Counted from the stretch's first letter, positions 7,309 to 17,832 are shown. The stretch: DNA of 49,670 nucleotides from Clostridiales bacterium (GCA_015058275.1 SVCQ01000015.1:1-49670); one strand, 5' to 3'. The notes: generated by a model from the sequence alone, not told the origin. Numbers and translations: made by a program.

Positions 7309-7932
7309 ATGGCAAAGCTAAACGTAGTAGACGTTAACGGCAAGAAGGTTGGAGACATCACTCTTTCCGATGAGATCTTCGGCATCGAGCCAAATGAATT
7401 CGCAGTTCAGGCTGTAGTCAAGAATTACCTGGCAAACCAGAGACAGGGAACCCAGTCCGCAAAGACCAGATCAGAGGTCAGAGGAGGCGGACGCAAGCCT
7501 TTCAGACAGAAGGGTACAGGCCGTCACAGACAGGGAAGCTCGACAGACCCATCACAGGTCGGCGGCGGAGTAGTATTCGCACCAAAGCCAAGGAGCTACA
7601 GATACTCGCTCAACAAAAAGCTCAAGAGACTCGCTCTCAAGTCGGCGCTCTCCGCAAAGGTCGCAGACAACGAGCTGATCGTAGTAGACGAGTTCAAGTT
7701 CAAGGAGCCTAAGACAAAGGAAATGGTCAAGGTTCTCGAGAACATCAAGGCAGACAAGAAGGCGCTGATCGTCATGGACGAAAAGGATGACAACGTTGTC
7801 AGATCCGCTCACAACATCCCTGGCGTCAGGACAGCACTGGTAAGCACCATGAACGTATACGAGATCGTAAATCACTACACACTCGTGCTCACCAAGGCGG
7901 CAGCCAAGAAGATCGAGGAGGTTTACGCATAA
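7309..7932 (+). CDS. rplD: Ribosomal protein uL4
   Basis: 207 residues. The conserved long loop [20 protein letters not shown] sits at about 60-80 and lines the peptide exit tunnel. In E. coli L4 also represses its own operon; whether it does so here is unknown. AAAGGAGG lies ahead of the ATG. Its TAA overlaps the rplW ATG by one base, so the two are likely coupled. Confidence 0.98.
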   Translation: MAKLNVVDVNGKKVGDITLSDEIFGIEPNEFAVQAVVKNYLANQRQGTQSAKTRSEVRGGGRKPFRQKGTGRHRQGSSTDPSQVGGGVVFAPKPRSYRYSLNKKLKRLALKSALSAKVADNELIVVDEFKFKEPKTKEMVKVLENIKADKKALIVMDEKDDNVVRSAHNIPGVRTALVSTMNVYEIVNHYTLVLTKAAAKKIEEVYA

Positions 7933-8222
7933 TGAAGACAGGATACGATGTAATCATCAGGCCTATCATCACTGAGAACACGATGGATATGGCGGCCGAC
8001 AAGAAGTATGCGTTCAAGGTAGCCAAGGATGCCAACAAGACTGAGGTCCGCAAGGCTATCGAGGAGATCTTCGGCGTAGACGTAGCCAAGGTCAACATCA
8101 TGAACGTAAGCGGCAAGAGGAAGAGACTGGGAAGAACTTTCGGAACAACTTCTTCATATAAGAAAGCAGTAGTTACGCTCACTCCGGACAGCAAGGAGAT
8201 CGAGCTCTTCCAGGACATGTAA
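7932..8222 (+). CDS. rplW: Ribosomal protein uL23
   Basis: 96 residues. L23 sits at the tunnel exit and docks trigger factor and SRP. Recognisable segments are [21 protein letters not shown] and VEEIFGVDV-like [18 protein letters not shown]. The start codon shares a base with the rplD stop. Confidence 0.97.
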   Translation: MKTGYDVIIRPIITENTMDMAADKKYAFKVAKDANKTEVRKAIEEIFGVDVAKVNIMNVSGKRKRLGRTFGTTSSYKKAVVTLTPDSKEIELFQDM

Positions 8223-8240
8223 TCAAGGAGGCAGTAGGAA

Positions 8241-9074
8241 ATGGGAATCAGAAAATATAAACCAACGACTCCGGGTCTCAGAGGTATGACAGTCTCCACT
8301 TTCGAGGAGATCACTGCCGACAAGCCGGAAAAGTCTCTTACCGTCACCCTTAAGAAGCATTCGGGAAGAAACGTAAGAGGCAAGATCACCGTCAGACACA
8401 GAGGCGGCGGTTACAGACCTAAGTACAGGATCATCGACTTCAAGAGAGACAAGGACGATATCCCTGCTACAGTAAAGACGATCGAGTACGATCCGAACAG
8501 AACAGCGAACATCGCGCTCGTTGTTTACGCAGACGGAGAGAAGAGATACATCATCGCTCCTAGCAACCTCAAGGTTGGCGATGTCATCGAATCCGGCCCT
8601 AACGCAGATATCAAGCCGGGTAACGCTCTCCCGATCGCAAACATTCCTCTCGGTACTATCATCCATAATATCGAGCTTAAGCCTGGCAAGGGCGCTCAGC
8701 TTGTAAGAGCTGCCGGCAACGGTGCTCAGCTGATGGCCAAGGAAGGTGCTTACGCACAGGTAAGACTTCCGTCCGGCGAAGTAAGAATGGTAAGGATGGA
8801 GTGCAGAGCCACAGTTGGAGAAGTCGGCAATATCGATCACGGCAACATCCACATCGGTAAAGCCGGCCGTAAGAGACACATGGGTTGGAGACCTACCGTC
8901 AGAGGTTCTGTAATGAACCCTAACGATCACCCACACGGCGGTGGTGAAGGAAGAGCTCCGATCGGACGTAAGGGTCCTGTCACTCCTTGGGGTAAGCCGA
9001 CACTCGGTTACAAGACCCGCAAGAAGAACAAAGAATCCAACAAGTACATCGTTAAGAGAAGAAACGGCAGATAG
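8241..9074 (+). CDS. rplB: Ribosomal protein uL2
   Basis: 277 residues, the standard length. L2 is needed for subunit joining and peptidyl transfer. The C-terminal [17 protein letters not shown] segment contains the conserved histidine loop near the active site, and the N-terminus ([15 protein letters not shown]) is typical. A GGAGG sits upstream of the ATG. Confidence 0.98.
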   Translation: MGIRKYKPTTPGLRGMTVSTFEEITADKPEKSLTVTLKKHSGRNVRGKITVRHRGGGYRPKYRIIDFKRDKDDIPATVKTIEYDPNRTANIALVVYADGEKRYIIAPSNLKVGDVIESGPNADIKPGNALPIANIPLGTIIHNIELKPGKGAQLVRAAGNGAQLMAKEGAYAQVRLPSGEVRMVRMECRATVGEVGNIDHGNIHIGKAGRKRHMGWRPTVRGSVMNPNDHPHGGGEGRAPIGRKGPVTPWGKPTLGYKTRKKNKESNKYIVKRRNGR

Positions 9075-9088
9075 AGAGGAGCAAATTA

Positions 9089-9358
9089 ATGGGAAGATCG
9101 CTTAAGAAAGGCCCGTTCGTCGACAAGAAGCTTCTGAAGAAGATCGAAGAGATGAACGCAGCCAACGAAAAACAAGTTATCAAGACATGGTCCAGACCAT
9201 CGACAATTTTCCCTCAGATGATAGGCCACACGATCGCCGTTCACGACGGACGCAAGCATGTGCCTGTATACATCACAGAGGATATGGTAGGACACAAGCT
9301 CGGTGAGTTTGCTCCGACCAGAACATTCAGAGGTCACTCCGGTGACCGTAAGCTCTAA
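9089..9358 (+). CDS. rpsS: Ribosomal protein uS19
   Basis: 89 residues. S19 forms a heterodimer with S13 in the 30S head. [16 protein letters not shown] and the C-terminal [17 protein letters not shown] are invariant family features. It is slightly shorter than the 92-93 residues common in the family because the C-terminal tail stops early. Confidence 0.98.
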   Translation: MGRSLKKGPFVDKKLLKKIEEMNAANEKQVIKTWSRPSTIFPQMIGHTIAVHDGRKHVPVYITEDMVGHKLGEFAPTRTFRGHSGDRKL

Positions 9359-9389
9359 GCAGTAAGTAACAGAAAGGAGAAGCAATACT

Positions 9390-9794
9390 ATGGAAGCTAA
9401 AGCAGTAGCCAAGTATGTAAGAATGTCTTCGAGCAAGCTCAAGCCTGTTACTGATCTGGTAAGAGGTAAGGACCTGAACGAAGCACTCACTATCCTCAAG
9501 TTCACTCCTGGTAAGGGATCCGAGCTTGTGGAGAAAGTAGTTCAGTCGGCAGCAGCCAATGCCGAGAACAACCACGACATGAACCCTGACGCACTCTATG
9601 TAGCAGAGATCAGCGCAAATCAGGGTCCTACAATGAAGCGCTGGAGACCGGGCGCGCAGGGCAGAGCCGGCATGATCCTCAAGAGGACAAGCCACATCTA
9701 CGTAACTCTCAAGGAGAGAGAAGCCGCTGCAAAGCAGGCGCCTAAGGCAGAAGAGCCAAAGGAAGAAAAATCTGAGAAGGAGGAGGTTCGCTAA
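9390..9794 (+). CDS. rplV: Ribosomal protein uL22 with charged C-terminal tail
   Basis: 134 residues. The core (about 1-112) has the L22 fold with the hairpin that lines the exit tunnel ([20 protein letters not shown]). The last 20 or so residues (about 113-134) are a Lys/Glu-rich tail not needed for the fold. The final codon TAA overlaps the rpsC ATG, so the two are coupled. Confidence 0.97.
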   Translation: MEAKAVAKYVRMSSSKLKPVTDLVRGKDLNEALTILKFTPGKGSELVEKVVQSAAANAENNHDMNPDALYVAEISANQGPTMKRWRPGAQGRAGMILKRTSHIYVTLKEREAAAKQAPKAEEPKEEKSEKEEVR

Positions 9795-10693
9795 TGGGTC
9801 AGAAAGTTAATCCACATGGAATGAGAGTCGGCATCAACAAGGACTGGAGCTCGAAGTGGTATGCCGATAAGACGAACTTTGCGGATCTCCTGGTAGAAGA
9901 CAACCAGATCAGAACATTCGTAAAGAAAAAACTGTATAACGCAGGCGTTTCCAACATCGTGATCGAAAGAAAAGCCGCTGACGAGGTCAAGGTCATCGTT
10001 ATGGCTGCAAGACCTGGTATGGTGATCGGAAGATCCGGTGAGGGAATCGACGAATTCAAGAAGGCGCTCGTCAAGATGACAGGCAAGAAGGTCGAGGTCA
10101 GCATCGAGGAAGTCCGCAGGACAGAGCTCGACGCGCAGCTGACAGCAGAGAGCGTTGCTCAGTCGCTCGAGAGAAGGACTTCCTTCAGAAGAGCCATGAA
10201 GCAGCCTATCGGCAGGACCATGAAGGCCGGCGCCAAGGGCATCAAGATCGTCTGCTCCGGCAGACTCGGTGGTGCCGAGATCGCAAGATCAGAGAAGTAC
10301 AGCGAAGGAAATGTTCCTCTGCACACACTCAGAGCAGACATCGACTATGGTTTCGCTGAGGCTGATACCACTTACGGCAAGATCGGCGTAAAGGTATGGA
10401 TCAACCACGGTGAGATTCTCGACAAGGGCCTCAAGGATGCCGTTCCTAAGGCTGACGAAGGCAGAAGAGACAAGAGGTCCAGAAGGAATGACCGCAAGGA
10501 CAGAAGGTCTGCCGGCAGATCAGACAGAAGAGACGGTAGGAGATTTGACGGTCACGAGGCCAGGCCTGAGGTAAAGCCGGCGACTACAAGAGTCCGCAAG
10601 GCGCCTAAGGCAGCTCCTGCTCCGGTAGAAGAGCCGCAGGTCGAAGCACCGGCTGAGACTAAGGCAGAAGCAGTACAGGAGACAGAAGCATAG
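9794..10693 (+). CDS. rpsC: Ribosomal protein uS3 with long low-complexity C-terminal extension
   Basis: 299 residues against about 210-230 in most bacteria. Residues 1-215 are ordinary S3, with a KH domain around residue 75 ([13 protein letters not shown]), a helicase-associated mRNA-entry region and the [14 protein letters not shown] strand. From about residue 219 a tail of some 80 residues begins with an Arg/Lys/Asp-rich block and ends in an Ala/Pro/Glu-rich block. The tail is probably disordered and exposed near the mRNA entry. There is no frameshift: it ends on a normal TAG before rplP. Confidence 0.97.
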   Translation: MGQKVNPHGMRVGINKDWSSKWYADKTNFADLLVEDNQIRTFVKKKLYNAGVSNIVIERKAADEVKVIVMAARPGMVIGRSGEGIDEFKKALVKMTGKKVEVSIEEVRRTELDAQLTAESVAQSLERRTSFRRAMKQPIGRTMKAGAKGIKIVCSGRLGGAEIARSEKYSEGNVPLHTLRADIDYGFAEADTTYGKIGVKVWINHGEILDKGLKDAVPKADEGRRDKRSRRNDRKDRRSAGRSDRRDGRRFDGHEARPEVKPATTRVRKAPKAAPAPVEEPQVEAPAETKAEAVQETEA

Positions 10694-10717
10694 TATTAAG
10701 GAAAGGAGAAACTCGCC

Positions 10718-11143
10718 ATGTTAATGCCAAAACGCGTTAAGCGCAGAAAACAGCACCGTGGCAGAATGAAGGGCATCGCTACTAAGGGCAATGCCGTAGC
10801 ATACGGTACATATGGCCTTGCGGCAGAGGGACGCGGCTGGATCGATTCCAAGCAGATCGAGGCTGCCAGAGTCGCAATGACAAGGTCCATCAAGAGAGGC
10901 GGTAAGGTCTACATCAAGATCTTCCCACACAAGCCGGTAAGTAAGAAGCCTATCGGAGTACGTATGGGATCCGGAAAGGGAGCTCCTGAGTACTGGGTAG
11001 CAGTAGTAAAGCCGGGCAGAGTTATGTTCGAGATCGAAGGCGTTACTGAGGAGCAGGCAAGAGAGGCTATGAGACTGGCCGCTCACAAGCTGCCGATCAA
11101 GTGCAAATTCGTAGTTAAAGGTCAGGAAGGAGGAGCGCAGTAA
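10718..11143 (+). CDS. rplP: Ribosomal protein uL16
   Basis: 141 residues. L16 helps place A-site tRNA and organises the 50S centre. [19 protein letters not shown] is the usual start, which supports ATG 10718 over the ATG two codons later. [20 protein letters not shown] is diagnostic. The stop TAA overlaps the rpmC ATG. Confidence 0.98.
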   Translation: MLMPKRVKRRKQHRGRMKGIATKGNAVAYGTYGLAAEGRGWIDSKQIEAARVAMTRSIKRGGKVYIKIFPHKPVSKKPIGVRMGSGKGAPEYWVAVVKPGRVMFEIEGVTEEQAREAMRLAAHKLPIKCKFVVKGQEGGAQ

Positions 11144-11343
11144 TGGACCTGAACAAGATCAGAAAGATGACAGATCAGGAAAGAACTGCTGAACTCGAGA
11201 GAATGAAGCAGGAGCTCTTCAACCTGAGATTCCAGCACGTAACAGGACAGCTGGAGAATCCTGTAAGGATGAGAGAAGTCAGAAGAGATATCGCCAGAGT
11301 CAAGACCATCATGAGAGAGGTCGAGCAGGGCAGGAACGCTTAA
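11143..11343 (+). CDS. rpmC: Ribosomal protein uL29
   Basis: 66 residues of the two-helix L29, found next to L23 at the tunnel exit. [20 protein letters not shown] and [17 protein letters not shown] are typical. It is coupled to rplP by a one-base overlap. Confidence 0.96.
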   Translation: MDLNKIRKMTDQERTAELERMKQELFNLRFQHVTGQLENPVRMREVRRDIARVKTIMREVEQGRNA

Positions 11344-11363
11344 GAAAGGAGGAAGTTTGACAA

Positions 11364-11618
11364 ATGGAAAGAAACAGAAGAAAAACCAGAATCGGAATCG
11401 TAACCAGCGACAAGATGGACAAGACTGTTGTAGTCGCTACCGAAGAGATCGTCAGACACCCTCTGTACGGTAAGGGCGTTAAGAGAACTGTTAAGTTCAA
11501 AGCTCACGACGAGAACAATGAGTGTGGCATCGGCGATAAGGTCATGATCATGGAGACAAGACCTCTGTCCAAGGACAAGAGATGGAGACTTGCCAAGATC
11601 GTAGAGAAAGCTAAGTAA
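11364..11618 (+). CDS. rpsQ: Ribosomal protein uS17
   Basis: 84 residues of the OB-fold primary 16S rRNA binder S17. [19 protein letters not shown] and [19 protein letters not shown] match the family. AAAGGAGG lies about 15 bases upstream of the ATG. Confidence 0.97.
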   Translation: MERNRRKTRIGIVTSDKMDKTVVVATEEIVRHPLYGKGVKRTVKFKAHDENNECGIGDKVMIMETRPLSKDKRWRLAKIVEKAK

Positions 11619-11632
11619 GGAGGCAACGTAAT

Positions 11633-12007
11633 ATGATTCAGACAGAAAGCAGATTAAGAGTTGCCGACAATTCCGGAGCTAAAGAGCTGCTCTGCATCAG
11701 AGTTCTCGGAGGCACAGGCCGTAAGTACGCAAACATCGGTGACGTCATCGTATGCACCGTAAAGGATGCTACTCCGGGTGGAGCCGTCAAGAAGGGCGAT
11801 GTTGTAAAGGCAGTAGTTGTAAGGACCAAGCGCGGCACAAGAAGAACTGACGGTTCATACGTCAAGTTCGACCAGAATGCTGCAGTTATCATCAAGGACA
11901 AGAACGACAAGACACCGGTAGGTACACGTATCTTCGGACCTGTTGCAAGAGAACTGAGAGACTGCGGATTCATGAAGATCGTGTCATTGGCACCGGAAGT
12001 ACTGTAG
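11633..12007 (+). CDS. rplN: Ribosomal protein uL14
   Basis: 124 residues. L14 lies at the subunit interface and binds the silencing factor Rsf[20 protein letters not shown] and [14 protein letters not shown] are signature segments. AAGGAGG precedes the ATG. Only 12 bases separate it from rplX. Confidence 0.98.
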   Translation: MIQTESRLRVADNSGAKELLCIRVLGGTGRKYANIGDVIVCTVKDATPGGAVKKGDVVKAVVVRTKRGTRRTDGSYVKFDQNAAVIIKDKNDKTPVGTRIFGPVARELRDCGFMKIVSLAPEVL

Positions 12008-12019
12008 GAGGTGCGAGTG

Positions 12020-12325
12020 ATGCAGATTAAAAAAGACGATACAGTAGTAGTGATCGCCGGCAAGGACAAGGGCAAGACAGGCACAGTCCTCAGGACGATC
12101 CCTAAAAAGAACAAGGTAGTTGTCGAGGGAGTAAACATGCAGACAAAGCATGCCAGGGCAACAAGAACATCCGCTTCCGAGATCAAGCACATGGAGGGAC
12201 CTATCGACGCTTCCAACGTCATGTTCTATGACAAGGACGCCAAGGCCGCCACAAGGATCGGTCACGAAGTAAAGGATGGCAAGAAAGTAAGAGTCTCAAA
12301 GAAGACCGGTAAGGCAATCGACTAG
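12020..12325 (+). CDS. rplX: Ribosomal protein uL24
   Basis: 101 residues. It starts 50S assembly, and its KOW motif ([19 protein letters not shown]) is at the N-terminus. I chose ATG 12020 because AGGAGG is eight bases upstream; a GTG at 12011 lies inside that Shine-Dalgarno sequence. Confidence 0.97.
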   Translation: MQIKKDDTVVVIAGKDKGKTGTVLRTIPKKNKVVVEGVNMQTKHARATRTSASEIKHMEGPIDASNVMFYDKDAKAATRIGHEVKDGKKVRVSKKTGKAID

Positions 12326-12341
12326 GAAAGGAGGAGCAAAC

Positions 12342-12893
12342 GTGGAAATCAGACTTAAAGACAAGTATAAGACAGAAGTTTTTAAAGCCATGCAGGACAG
12401 GTTCGGCTACTCCAACCCTATGGAGGTACCTAAGCTGACCAAGATCACCATCAACATGGGTCTCAGCGAGGCAAAGGACAACGCCAAGGTTCTCGAGAGC
12501 GCAGTCAAGGAGATCGCTCTCATCGCAGGTCAGAGACCTGTAGTAACCAAGGCAAGGAAGTCCATCGCTAACTTCAAGGTCAGAGAGGGAATGCCGGTCG
12601 GAGCTAAAGTTACGCTCAGAGGCGACAGAATGTACACATTCGCCGACAAGCTGTTCAACATCTCTCTTCCGAGAGTAAGAGACTTCAAGGGTCTCTCCAG
12701 GAACTCCTTTGACGGCAGAGGTAACTACTCCATGGGTCTCAAGGAGCAGCTCATCTTCCCTGAGATCGTGTACGATGACGTTGACACTATCAAGGGCATG
12801 AACATCGTCTTCACAACCACTGCGAAGACTGACGAGGAAGCACAGGCTCTGCTCGAGCTTCTCGGAATGCCGTTTGAGAAGAGCGTTAATTAG
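12342..12893 (+). CDS. rplE: Ribosomal protein uL5
   Basis: 183 residues from a GTG start with AAAGGAGG upstream. L5 binds 5S rRNA and contacts P-site t[19 protein letters not shown] and the [18 protein letters not shown]-terminus are typical. It is followed after 15 bases by the zinc-type S14. Confidence 0.98.
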   Translation: MEIRLKDKYKTEVFKAMQDRFGYSNPMEVPKLTKITINMGLSEAKDNAKVLESAVKEIALIAGQRPVVTKARKSIANFKVREGMPVGAKVTLRGDRMYTFADKLFNISLPRVRDFKGLSRNSFDGRGNYSMGLKEQLIFPEIVYDDVDTIKGMNIVFTTTAKTDEEAQALLELLGMPFEKSVN

Positions 12894-12908
12894 TATAGGA
12901 GGAGACAC

Positions 12909-13094
12909 ATGGCAAAGACTTCACTGAAAGTTAAGCAGACAAGAAAGCCTAAATATTCAACGAGGGCATACACAAGATGTAAGGTCTGCGGAAGACCGCA
13001 CTCCGTCCTCAAGAAGTATGGCATTTGCCGTATCTGCTTCAGAGAGCTTGCATACAAGGGTGAGATCCCTGGTGTCAAGAAGGCAAGCTGGTAA
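12909..13094 (+). CDS. rpsZ: Ribosomal protein uS14, zinc-binding type Z
   Basis: 61 residues. This is the short S14 with C-x2-C and C-x2-C (Cys24, 27, 40 and 43; CKVCGRP and CRICFRE) that binds one zinc. It is the form typical of Gram-positive bacteria, as opposed to the longer zinc-free form used under zinc shortage. A palindromic repeat fills the gap before rpsH. Confidence 0.98.
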   Translation: MAKTSLKVKQTRKPKYSTRAYTRCKVCGRPHSVLKKYGICRICFRELAYKGEIPGVKKASW

Positions 13095-13116
13095 GATAAT
13101 TTTCGCAGGTCCACGC

Positions 13117-13183
13117 CTGTCATTCTGAGCGCAGCGAAGAATCTCAAAGAGATCCTTCGTCACTGCGTTCCTCAGGATGACAG
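13117..13183. repeat. Dispersed palindromic element (CTGTCATTCTGAG type), copy 1
   Basis: This is a 67-bp imperfect palindrome. The left half runs from CTGTCATTCTGAGCGCAGCG to GAATCTC, and the right half from GAGATCCTTCG to CAGGATGACAG. The left half (29 bp) is identical to the right half of copy 2 at 23705-23792. Elements of this look are scattered through many clostridial genomes and behave as noncoding miniature repeats. It lies inside the ribosomal operon between rpsZ and rpsH and would be part of the mRNA. Confidence 0.75.
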
Positions 13184-13219
13184 CGGGGAAACCGCGTTAA
13201 GAAAGGAGAATTTACTGTT

Positions 13220-13618
13220 ATGTCAATGACAGACCCAATTGCAGATATGCTGACAAGGATCAGAAACGCAAACACTGCCGGTCACGCATCCGTAGAGATC
13301 CCGGCTTCCAAGATGAAGAAGTCGATCGCGGAGATCCTCCTCAACGAGGGATTCATCAGCGCGTACGAGGTAGTTTCTGACAATGCTCAGGGTACAATCA
13401 AGATTGATCTCAAGTACGGCCCAGGCCGCGAGAAGACAATCTACGGAATCAAGAAGATATCAAAGCCGGGCCTCAGAGTTTACGCTAAGGCTGACAGAGT
13501 TCCTAAGGTCCTCGGAGGACTCGGAATCGCTATTCTGTCCACTTCCAAGGGTGTTATCACCGATAAGGAAGCACGCAAGCTCGGAGTAGGCGGCGAAGTT
13601 ATTTGTTACGTTTGGTAG
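13220..13618 (+). CDS. rpsH: Ribosomal protein uS8
   Basis: 132 residues. S8 is the central 16S binder and, in E. coli, the spc operon repressor. [18 protein letters not shown] and the C-terminal [20 protein letters not shown] segment are diagnostic. AAAGGAG lies upstream, just past the palindromic repeat. Confidence 0.98.
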   Translation: MSMTDPIADMLTRIRNANTAGHASVEIPASKMKKSIAEILLNEGFISAYEVVSDNAQGTIKIDLKYGPGREKTIYGIKKISKPGLRVYAKADRVPKVLGGLGIAILSTSKGVITDKEARKLGVGGEVICYVW

Positions 13619-13630
13619 GAGGTAGACAAA

Positions 13631-14179
13631 ATGTCAAGAATCGGTGTTAGACCAATAACCATCCCTGCCGGCGTAGAAGTATCGGTAGCAGATGGCAACG
13701 TTGTCAAGGTCAAGGGACCTAAGGGCGAGCTCCAGACAAAGATCGGACCTACTATGAAGGTCAAGATCGAGGACGGAGTCCTCACAGTCGAGAGACCTGA
13801 CGACAGCAGAGAAAACAGATCGCAGCACGGTCTGGCAAGAACTCTCATCGACAACATGGTCGTTGGAGTTACACAGGGATACGAAAAGAAGCTCGTTATC
13901 GTAGGAGTAGGTTACTCCGCAGCCAAGCAGGGCAACAAGCTTGTCCTCAAGCTCGGATATTCACACCCGATCGAGCTCGAAGATCCGCAGGGAATCACAA
14001 CAGAAGCTCCGGATGCAAACACAGTCCTTATCAAGGGAATCGACAAGGCGCAGGTAGGCAACTACGCAGCCGACATCAGAGCATGGAGACCACCTGAACC
14101 ATACAAGGGCAAGGGCGTCCTCTACGATGGAGAAGTCGTTCACAAGAAGGAAGGCAAGAGCGGAGTAGCAGCAGGCTAG
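13631..14179 (+). CDS. rplF: Ribosomal protein uL6
   Basis: 182 residues with two related domains, located near the factor-binding site. [19 protein letters not shown] and the C-terminal [20 protein letters not shown] are typical. TAGGAGG, overlapping the rpsH stop, is its ribosome binding site. Confidence 0.98.
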   Translation: MSRIGVRPITIPAGVEVSVADGNVVKVKGPKGELQTKIGPTMKVKIEDGVLTVERPDDSRENRSQHGLARTLIDNMVVGVTQGYEKKLVIVGVGYSAAKQGNKLVLKLGYSHPIELEDPQGITTEAPDANTVLIKGIDKAQVGNYAADIRAWRPPEPYKGKGVLYDGEVVHKKEGKSGVAAG

Positions 14180-14195
14180 GAAAGGAGGAAAGAAA

Positions 14196-14561
14196 ATGGC
14201 AGATAAGAGCAGAAATGACAGAAGACTCAAGAGACACGCAAGAGTCCGCAAGAACGTTTTCGGAACTCCTGAGAAGCCAAGAATGTGCGTGTTCAGATCG
14301 AACGCAAACATCTCGGTACAGATCATCGATGATGTCAACGGCAAGACTCTTTGCAGCGCAAGCTCGCTCGACAAGGATCTCAAGAAGGGCATCAAGTACG
14401 GCGGCAATAAGGAAGCTGCTGCGGCGGTCGGTAAGGCTATCGGAGAAAAAGCTGTTAAGGCTGGTATCAAAGAGGTCTGCTTCGACAGAGGCGGATATCT
14501 CTTCCACGGCAGAGTTAAGGAACTCGCTGATGCAGCACGCGAAGCCGGTTTGAATTTCTAA
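14196..14561 (+). CDS. rplR: Ribosomal protein uL18
   Basis: 121 residues. L18 binds 5S rRNA together with L5. [20 protein letters not shown] and the C-terminal [20 protein letters not shown] are signatures. AAAGGAGG lies upstream. Confidence 0.98.
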   Translation: MADKSRNDRRLKRHARVRKNVFGTPEKPRMCVFRSNANISVQIIDDVNGKTLCSASSLDKDLKKGIKYGGNKEAAAAVGKAIGEKAVKAGIKEVCFDRGGYLFHGRVKELADAAREAGLNF

Positions 14562-14575
14562 GGGAGGATACGTAA

Positions 14576-15079
14576 ATGCATAGTAAAGTAGACGCATCCA
14601 AGCTGGAGCTTACAGAAGAAATCGTAGATATCAGACGTGTTGCTAAGACAGTTAAGGGCGGAAGGAACATGAGATTCTCCGTCACAGTAGTCGTCGGCGA
14701 CGGCGAGGGCCACGTAGGAATGGGCCTCGGCAAGGCGATCGAGATTCCTGAAGCTGTAAGAAAAGCTACAGAAGATGCCAAGAAGAAATTGATATACGTG
14801 CCTACAGTAGGAACTACAGTTCCTCACGAGACAGTAGGCGAGTTCGGAGCAGGCAAGGTCCTCATTATGCCTTCCGCAAAGGGTACAGGTGTTATCGCGG
14901 GTTCATCCGTACGTACAGTACTCGAGGCTGCAGGCATCAAGGACGTTAGAGCCAAGTCGCTCGGAACAAGTAACACCGGTAACATGGCAAGAGCAACCAT
15001 GGAGGGCCTCAAGAACCTCACAACCGTAGAGGAAGTTGCTAAGCGCCGTGGCAAGACACCGGAAGAAATCATCGGATAG
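14576..15079 (+). CDS. rpsE: Ribosomal protein uS5
   Basis: 167 residues. S5 governs decoding accuracy and mRNA unwinding at the entry tunnel together with S3 and S4. [20 protein letters not shown] and [20 protein letters not shown] match the family. GGGAGG precedes the ATG. Confidence 0.98.
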   Translation: MHSKVDASKLELTEEIVDIRRVAKTVKGGRNMRFSVTVVVGDGEGHVGMGLGKAIEIPEAVRKATEDAKKKLIYVPTVGTTVPHETVGEFGAGKVLIMPSAKGTGVIAGSSVRTVLEAAGIKDVRAKSLGTSNTGNMARATMEGLKNLTTVEEVAKRRGKTPEEIIG

Positions 15080-15091
15080 GAGGCAAGGGAA

Positions 15092-15271
15092 ATGGCAAAA
15101 CTGAAAATCACATTAGTCAAGAGCCCTATCGCTTGTCAGCCTAAGCAGAGAAAGACAGTTGAGGCTCTGGGACTCAGAAAGCTCCACCACTCGGTAGAGC
15201 TCGAGGACTCCCCTGCTACAAGAGGAGCTATCAACAAGGTATCGCATCTGCTCAAAGTAGAAGAGCTGTAA
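15092..15271 (+). CDS. rpmD: Ribosomal protein uL30
   Basis: 59 residues, starting [19 protein letters not shown] and ending HLLKVEEL before TAA. The single-domain L30 always lies between S5 and L15 in this operon, and AGGAGG is present just upstream. The segment [19 protein letters not shown] is typical. Confidence 0.97.
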   Translation: MAKLKITLVKSPIACQPKQRKTVEALGLRKLHHSVELEDSPATRGAINKVSHLLKVEEL

Positions 15272-15286
15272 GGAGGGCTAAAGACC

Positions 15287-15727
15287 ATGAGACTTCATGA
15301 ACTTAAAAAGCCTGAGGGCTCCACAAAGGCGCCTAAGAGAATCGGCCGCGGCCAGGGTACCGGTCAGGGAACAACTGCCGGCAGAGGTATGAACGGTCAG
15401 AATTCCAGAAGCGGCGGTGGAGTAAGACTCGGCTTCGAGGGTGGTCAGATGCCACTCTACAGAAGACTCCCTAAGAGAGGCTTCAACAACAAATGGGCAA
15501 AGGAATTTGCTGAGGTTAACATCAGAGATCTTAACAAGTTTGAGGACGGAGCTGTCGTAGATGCAGCTGCACTCATGGACAAGGGCGTTATCAAGAAGGC
15601 TCTTGACGGAGTAAAGGTTCTCGGCAACGGCGAGCTCGAAAAGAAGCTCACAGTTAAGGCTGCTAAGTTCTCCAAGAGCGCTGCCGAAAAGATCGAGAAG
15701 GCAGGCGGAAAGGCAGAGGTTATCTGA
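15287..15727 (+). CDS. rplO: Ribosomal protein uL15
   Basis: 146 residues with the glycine-rich N-terminus ([18 protein letters not shown]) that threads into 23S rRNA. Its TGA overlaps the secY ATG, so SecY translation is probably coupled. Confidence 0.97.
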   Translation: MRLHELKKPEGSTKAPKRIGRGQGTGQGTTAGRGMNGQNSRSGGGVRLGFEGGQMPLYRRLPKRGFNNKWAKEFAEVNIRDLNKFEDGAVVDAAALMDKGVIKKALDGVKVLGNGELEKKLTVKAAKFSKSAAEKIEKAGGKAEVI

Positions 15728-17007
15728 TGGAACTCGTGAAGACATTCTCTAAAGCATGGAAAATACCGGAGATCAGACAAAAGATCATCTTCACACTTCT
15801 GATGCTGCTGGTATTCAGGATCGGATCCAATATCCCGGTCCCGGGTATCGATAGAGAGTATCTTGCACAGATGTTTTCCGGGGAAACTGGACTGCTTGAC
15901 CTCTTCGACCTGTTCTCAGGAGGCGCATTCAGCAACTTCACTATCTTTGCACTGAGTATCACGCCATACATCACGGCGTCCATCATAGTGCAGCTTCTGA
16001 CCATCGCGTTCCCGTACTTTGAACGTCTGGCACACGAGGGTACAGAAGGCCGCAAAAAGATGGCTACGATCACCAGATACATGACCATAGTCCTGGGTCT
16101 CATCCAGGCTATCGGTCTGACGGTAGGACTCTTCAGGAGAGCGATCGTAGACACAAGCGTGTTCAACACGATCGTTATCGTAGTCGTCCTGACGGCAGGT
16201 ACTGCGTTCCTGATGTGGCTCGGCGAGCAGATCAATGAGTACGGCATCGGCAACGGTATCTCGATGATCATCTTCGGCGGTATCGTATGCAGAATTCCGT
16301 CCGCAATCAGGAGCGTATACGCTCAGGTCAAGGACGGAGCAGTATCCGTAGTAGCGGTCATCGTGCTGCTCATCGGAGCGGTACTTGTGACCATGGTCAT
16401 AATCGAGATGCAGCAGGGCACCAGAAAGATCCCGGTTCAGTACGCAAAGCGCGTTGTGGGACGTAAGATGTACGGAGGTCAGTCGACTCACATTCCTATG
16501 AAGGTGAATGCGGCAGGCGTTATCCCTATCATCTTCTCGATCTCACTGCTGCAGTTCCCGCTGACGATCACATACTTCTTCCCGAACTCGGCATTCACCG
16601 ATTTCGTTACGAAGTACCTCTCGCCATCGGGTAACCCGGGCGTATGGGTCTATGCAGGACTCAACATCGTACTCACATTGTTCTTTACATATTTCTATAC
16701 AGCCATCATGTTCAACCCGGCAGATGTTGCCGACAACATGAGACAGAACGGCGGATTCATCCCTGGTATCAGACCGGGTGCTGCAACCGTAGAGTATCTG
16801 TCCAGGATCATGAGCAGGCTCTGCTTTGCAGGCGGACTCTTCCTGGCGGCTGTAGCTACACTTCCTACTATCATAAGCGTGTTCACACCGTTCAACTTCG
16901 CGTTCGGCGGTACCTCGCTCCTGATCATGGTCGGAGTAGCACTGGATATCGTTCAGCAGCTTGAAAACCAGATGCTGATGAGGAACTATCAGGGCTTCCT
17001 CAAGTAA
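15727..17007 (+). CDS. secY: Preprotein translocase channel SecY
   Basis: 426 residues with about ten membrane segments, the usual length. SecY forms the protein-conducting channel with SecE and SecG. PVPGIDREYLAQMF, the NEYGIGNGISMIIF segment and the cytoplasmic loop VVGRKMYGGQSTHIPMKVN are typical. The stop codon is followed immediately by a large hairpin element, which may protect the upstream mRNA. Confidence 0.98.
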   Translation: MELVKTFSKAWKIPEIRQKIIFTLLMLLVFRIGSNIPVPGIDREYLAQMFSGETGLLDLFDLFSGGAFSNFTIFALSITPYITASIIVQLLTIAFPYFERLAHEGTEGRKKMATITRYMTIVLGLIQAIGLTVGLFRRAIVDTSVFNTIVIVVVLTAGTAFLMWLGEQINEYGIGNGISMIIFGGIVCRIPSAIRSVYAQVKDGAVSVVAVIVLLIGAVLVTMVIIEMQQGTRKIPVQYAKRVVGRKMYGGQSTHIPMKVNAAGVIPIIFSISLLQFPLTITYFFPNSAFTDFVTKYLSPSGNPGVWVYAGLNIVLTLFFTYFYTAIMFNPADVADNMRQNGGFIPGIRPGAATVEYLSRIMSRLCFAGGLFLAAVATLPTIISVFTPFNFAFGGTSLLIMVGVALDIVQQLENQMLMRNYQGFLK

Positions 17008-17159
17008 GAGCGAGCCGCACATATTACTCACCGGAGTACGGCTCTCGCCTCGTTCCGGTTTAACGCAGCGGTACTAAGCTCTGACTTCGCCTTACGGCTC
17101 GTCAATCGCTAAGTGCCGGCTACCGGAAAGCCTCCGATTCGTAATGATGTGCGTCTCTC
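17008..17159 (+). repeat. Long hairpin element, family A, copy 1 (secY-adk)
   Basis: This 152-bp element is bounded by complementary arms: GCACAT-ATTAC near 17017-17027 pairs with GTAATGATGTGC at 17141-17152, and CGGAG pairs with CTCCG. The inner pairing is TTCCGG (17053-17058) with CCGGAA (17123-17128). Two core strings are identical in all three copies: GCAGCGGTACTAAGCTCTG (inside 17063-17083) and CGCTAAGTGCCGGC (17107-17120). The cores pair with each other around a variable loop. No ORF, no T run and no named family that I know. Confidence 0.8.
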
Positions 17160-17187
17160 ACCTTCCGTATTAGGAAAGGAGAAAAAA

Positions 17188-17832
17188 GTGAGAGCGGTAT
17201 TATTGGGACCTCCGGGTGCGGGCAAAGGCACCCAGGCGGTAAGACTCGTTGAGAGGTACAATGTACCTCAGATCTCAACCGGAGACATCTTCCGCAAGAA
17301 CATCAAAGAAGGCACAGAGCTCGGAAGGAAGGCTCAGGAGTACATGAACTCCGGTCAGCTCGTACCGGATGAGCTCGTTGTGGACCTTGTCAAGGACAGA
17401 CTGCTCAAGGATGATTGCAAAAACGGATATCTGCTCGACGGATTTCCGAGGACGATCTTCCAGGCTGAGCAGCTCGACAAATTCCTTGAGGAACAGGGGC
17501 AGCAGCTGGATGCAGTAATCAACTTCGAAGTCGGCTATGACACGCTGATCGCCAGGCTTACAGGCAGGAGAGTATGCAAGTCCTGCGGAGCCAGCTACCA
17601 CGTCGTCAACATGCCTCCTAAGACAGAAGGCCTGTGCGACAGATGCGGCGGCGAGCTCGAACAGCGCAAGGACGACACAAAGGAGACTGCAGTCAACAGG
17701 ATCTCGGTTTACGAAGAGTCGACAGCGCCGCTTATCGACTACTACAGCAAGACAGGCGCGCTCAAGAACTTCGACGGAGAGACAGACCCGGATCAGCTGC
17801 TTGAAGAGATCGTATCCGTTATAGGAGAGTAA
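17188..17832 (+). CDS. adk: Adenylate kinase
   Basis: 214 residues from a GTG start with AAAGGAG upstream. It balances AMP, ADP and ATP. The P-loop GPPGAGKGTQ is at residues 7-16. The LID domain is the zinc-binding type with four cysteines near residues 130-153 (CKSCG and CDRCG), as is common in Gram-positive bacteria. The in-frame ATG-less extension back to 17113 lies in the hairpin element and is not part of the enzyme. Its place between secY and map is standard. Confidence 0.97.
   Translation: MRAVLLGPPGAGKGTQAVRLVERYNVPQISTGDIFRKNIKEGTELGRKAQEYMNSGQLVPDELVVDLVKDRLLKDDCKNGYLLDGFPRTIFQAEQLDKFLEEQGQQLDAVINFEVGYDTLIARLTGRRVCKSCGASYHVVNMPPKTEGLCDRCGGELEQRKDDTKETAVNRISVYEESTAPLIDYYSKTGALKNFDGETDPDQLLEEIVSVIGE

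Noticed and set aside
17113-17187. Extension of adenylate kinase into the hairpin element
   Set aside because: The enzyme starts at GTG 17188 just before its P-loop and with a good ribosome binding site.
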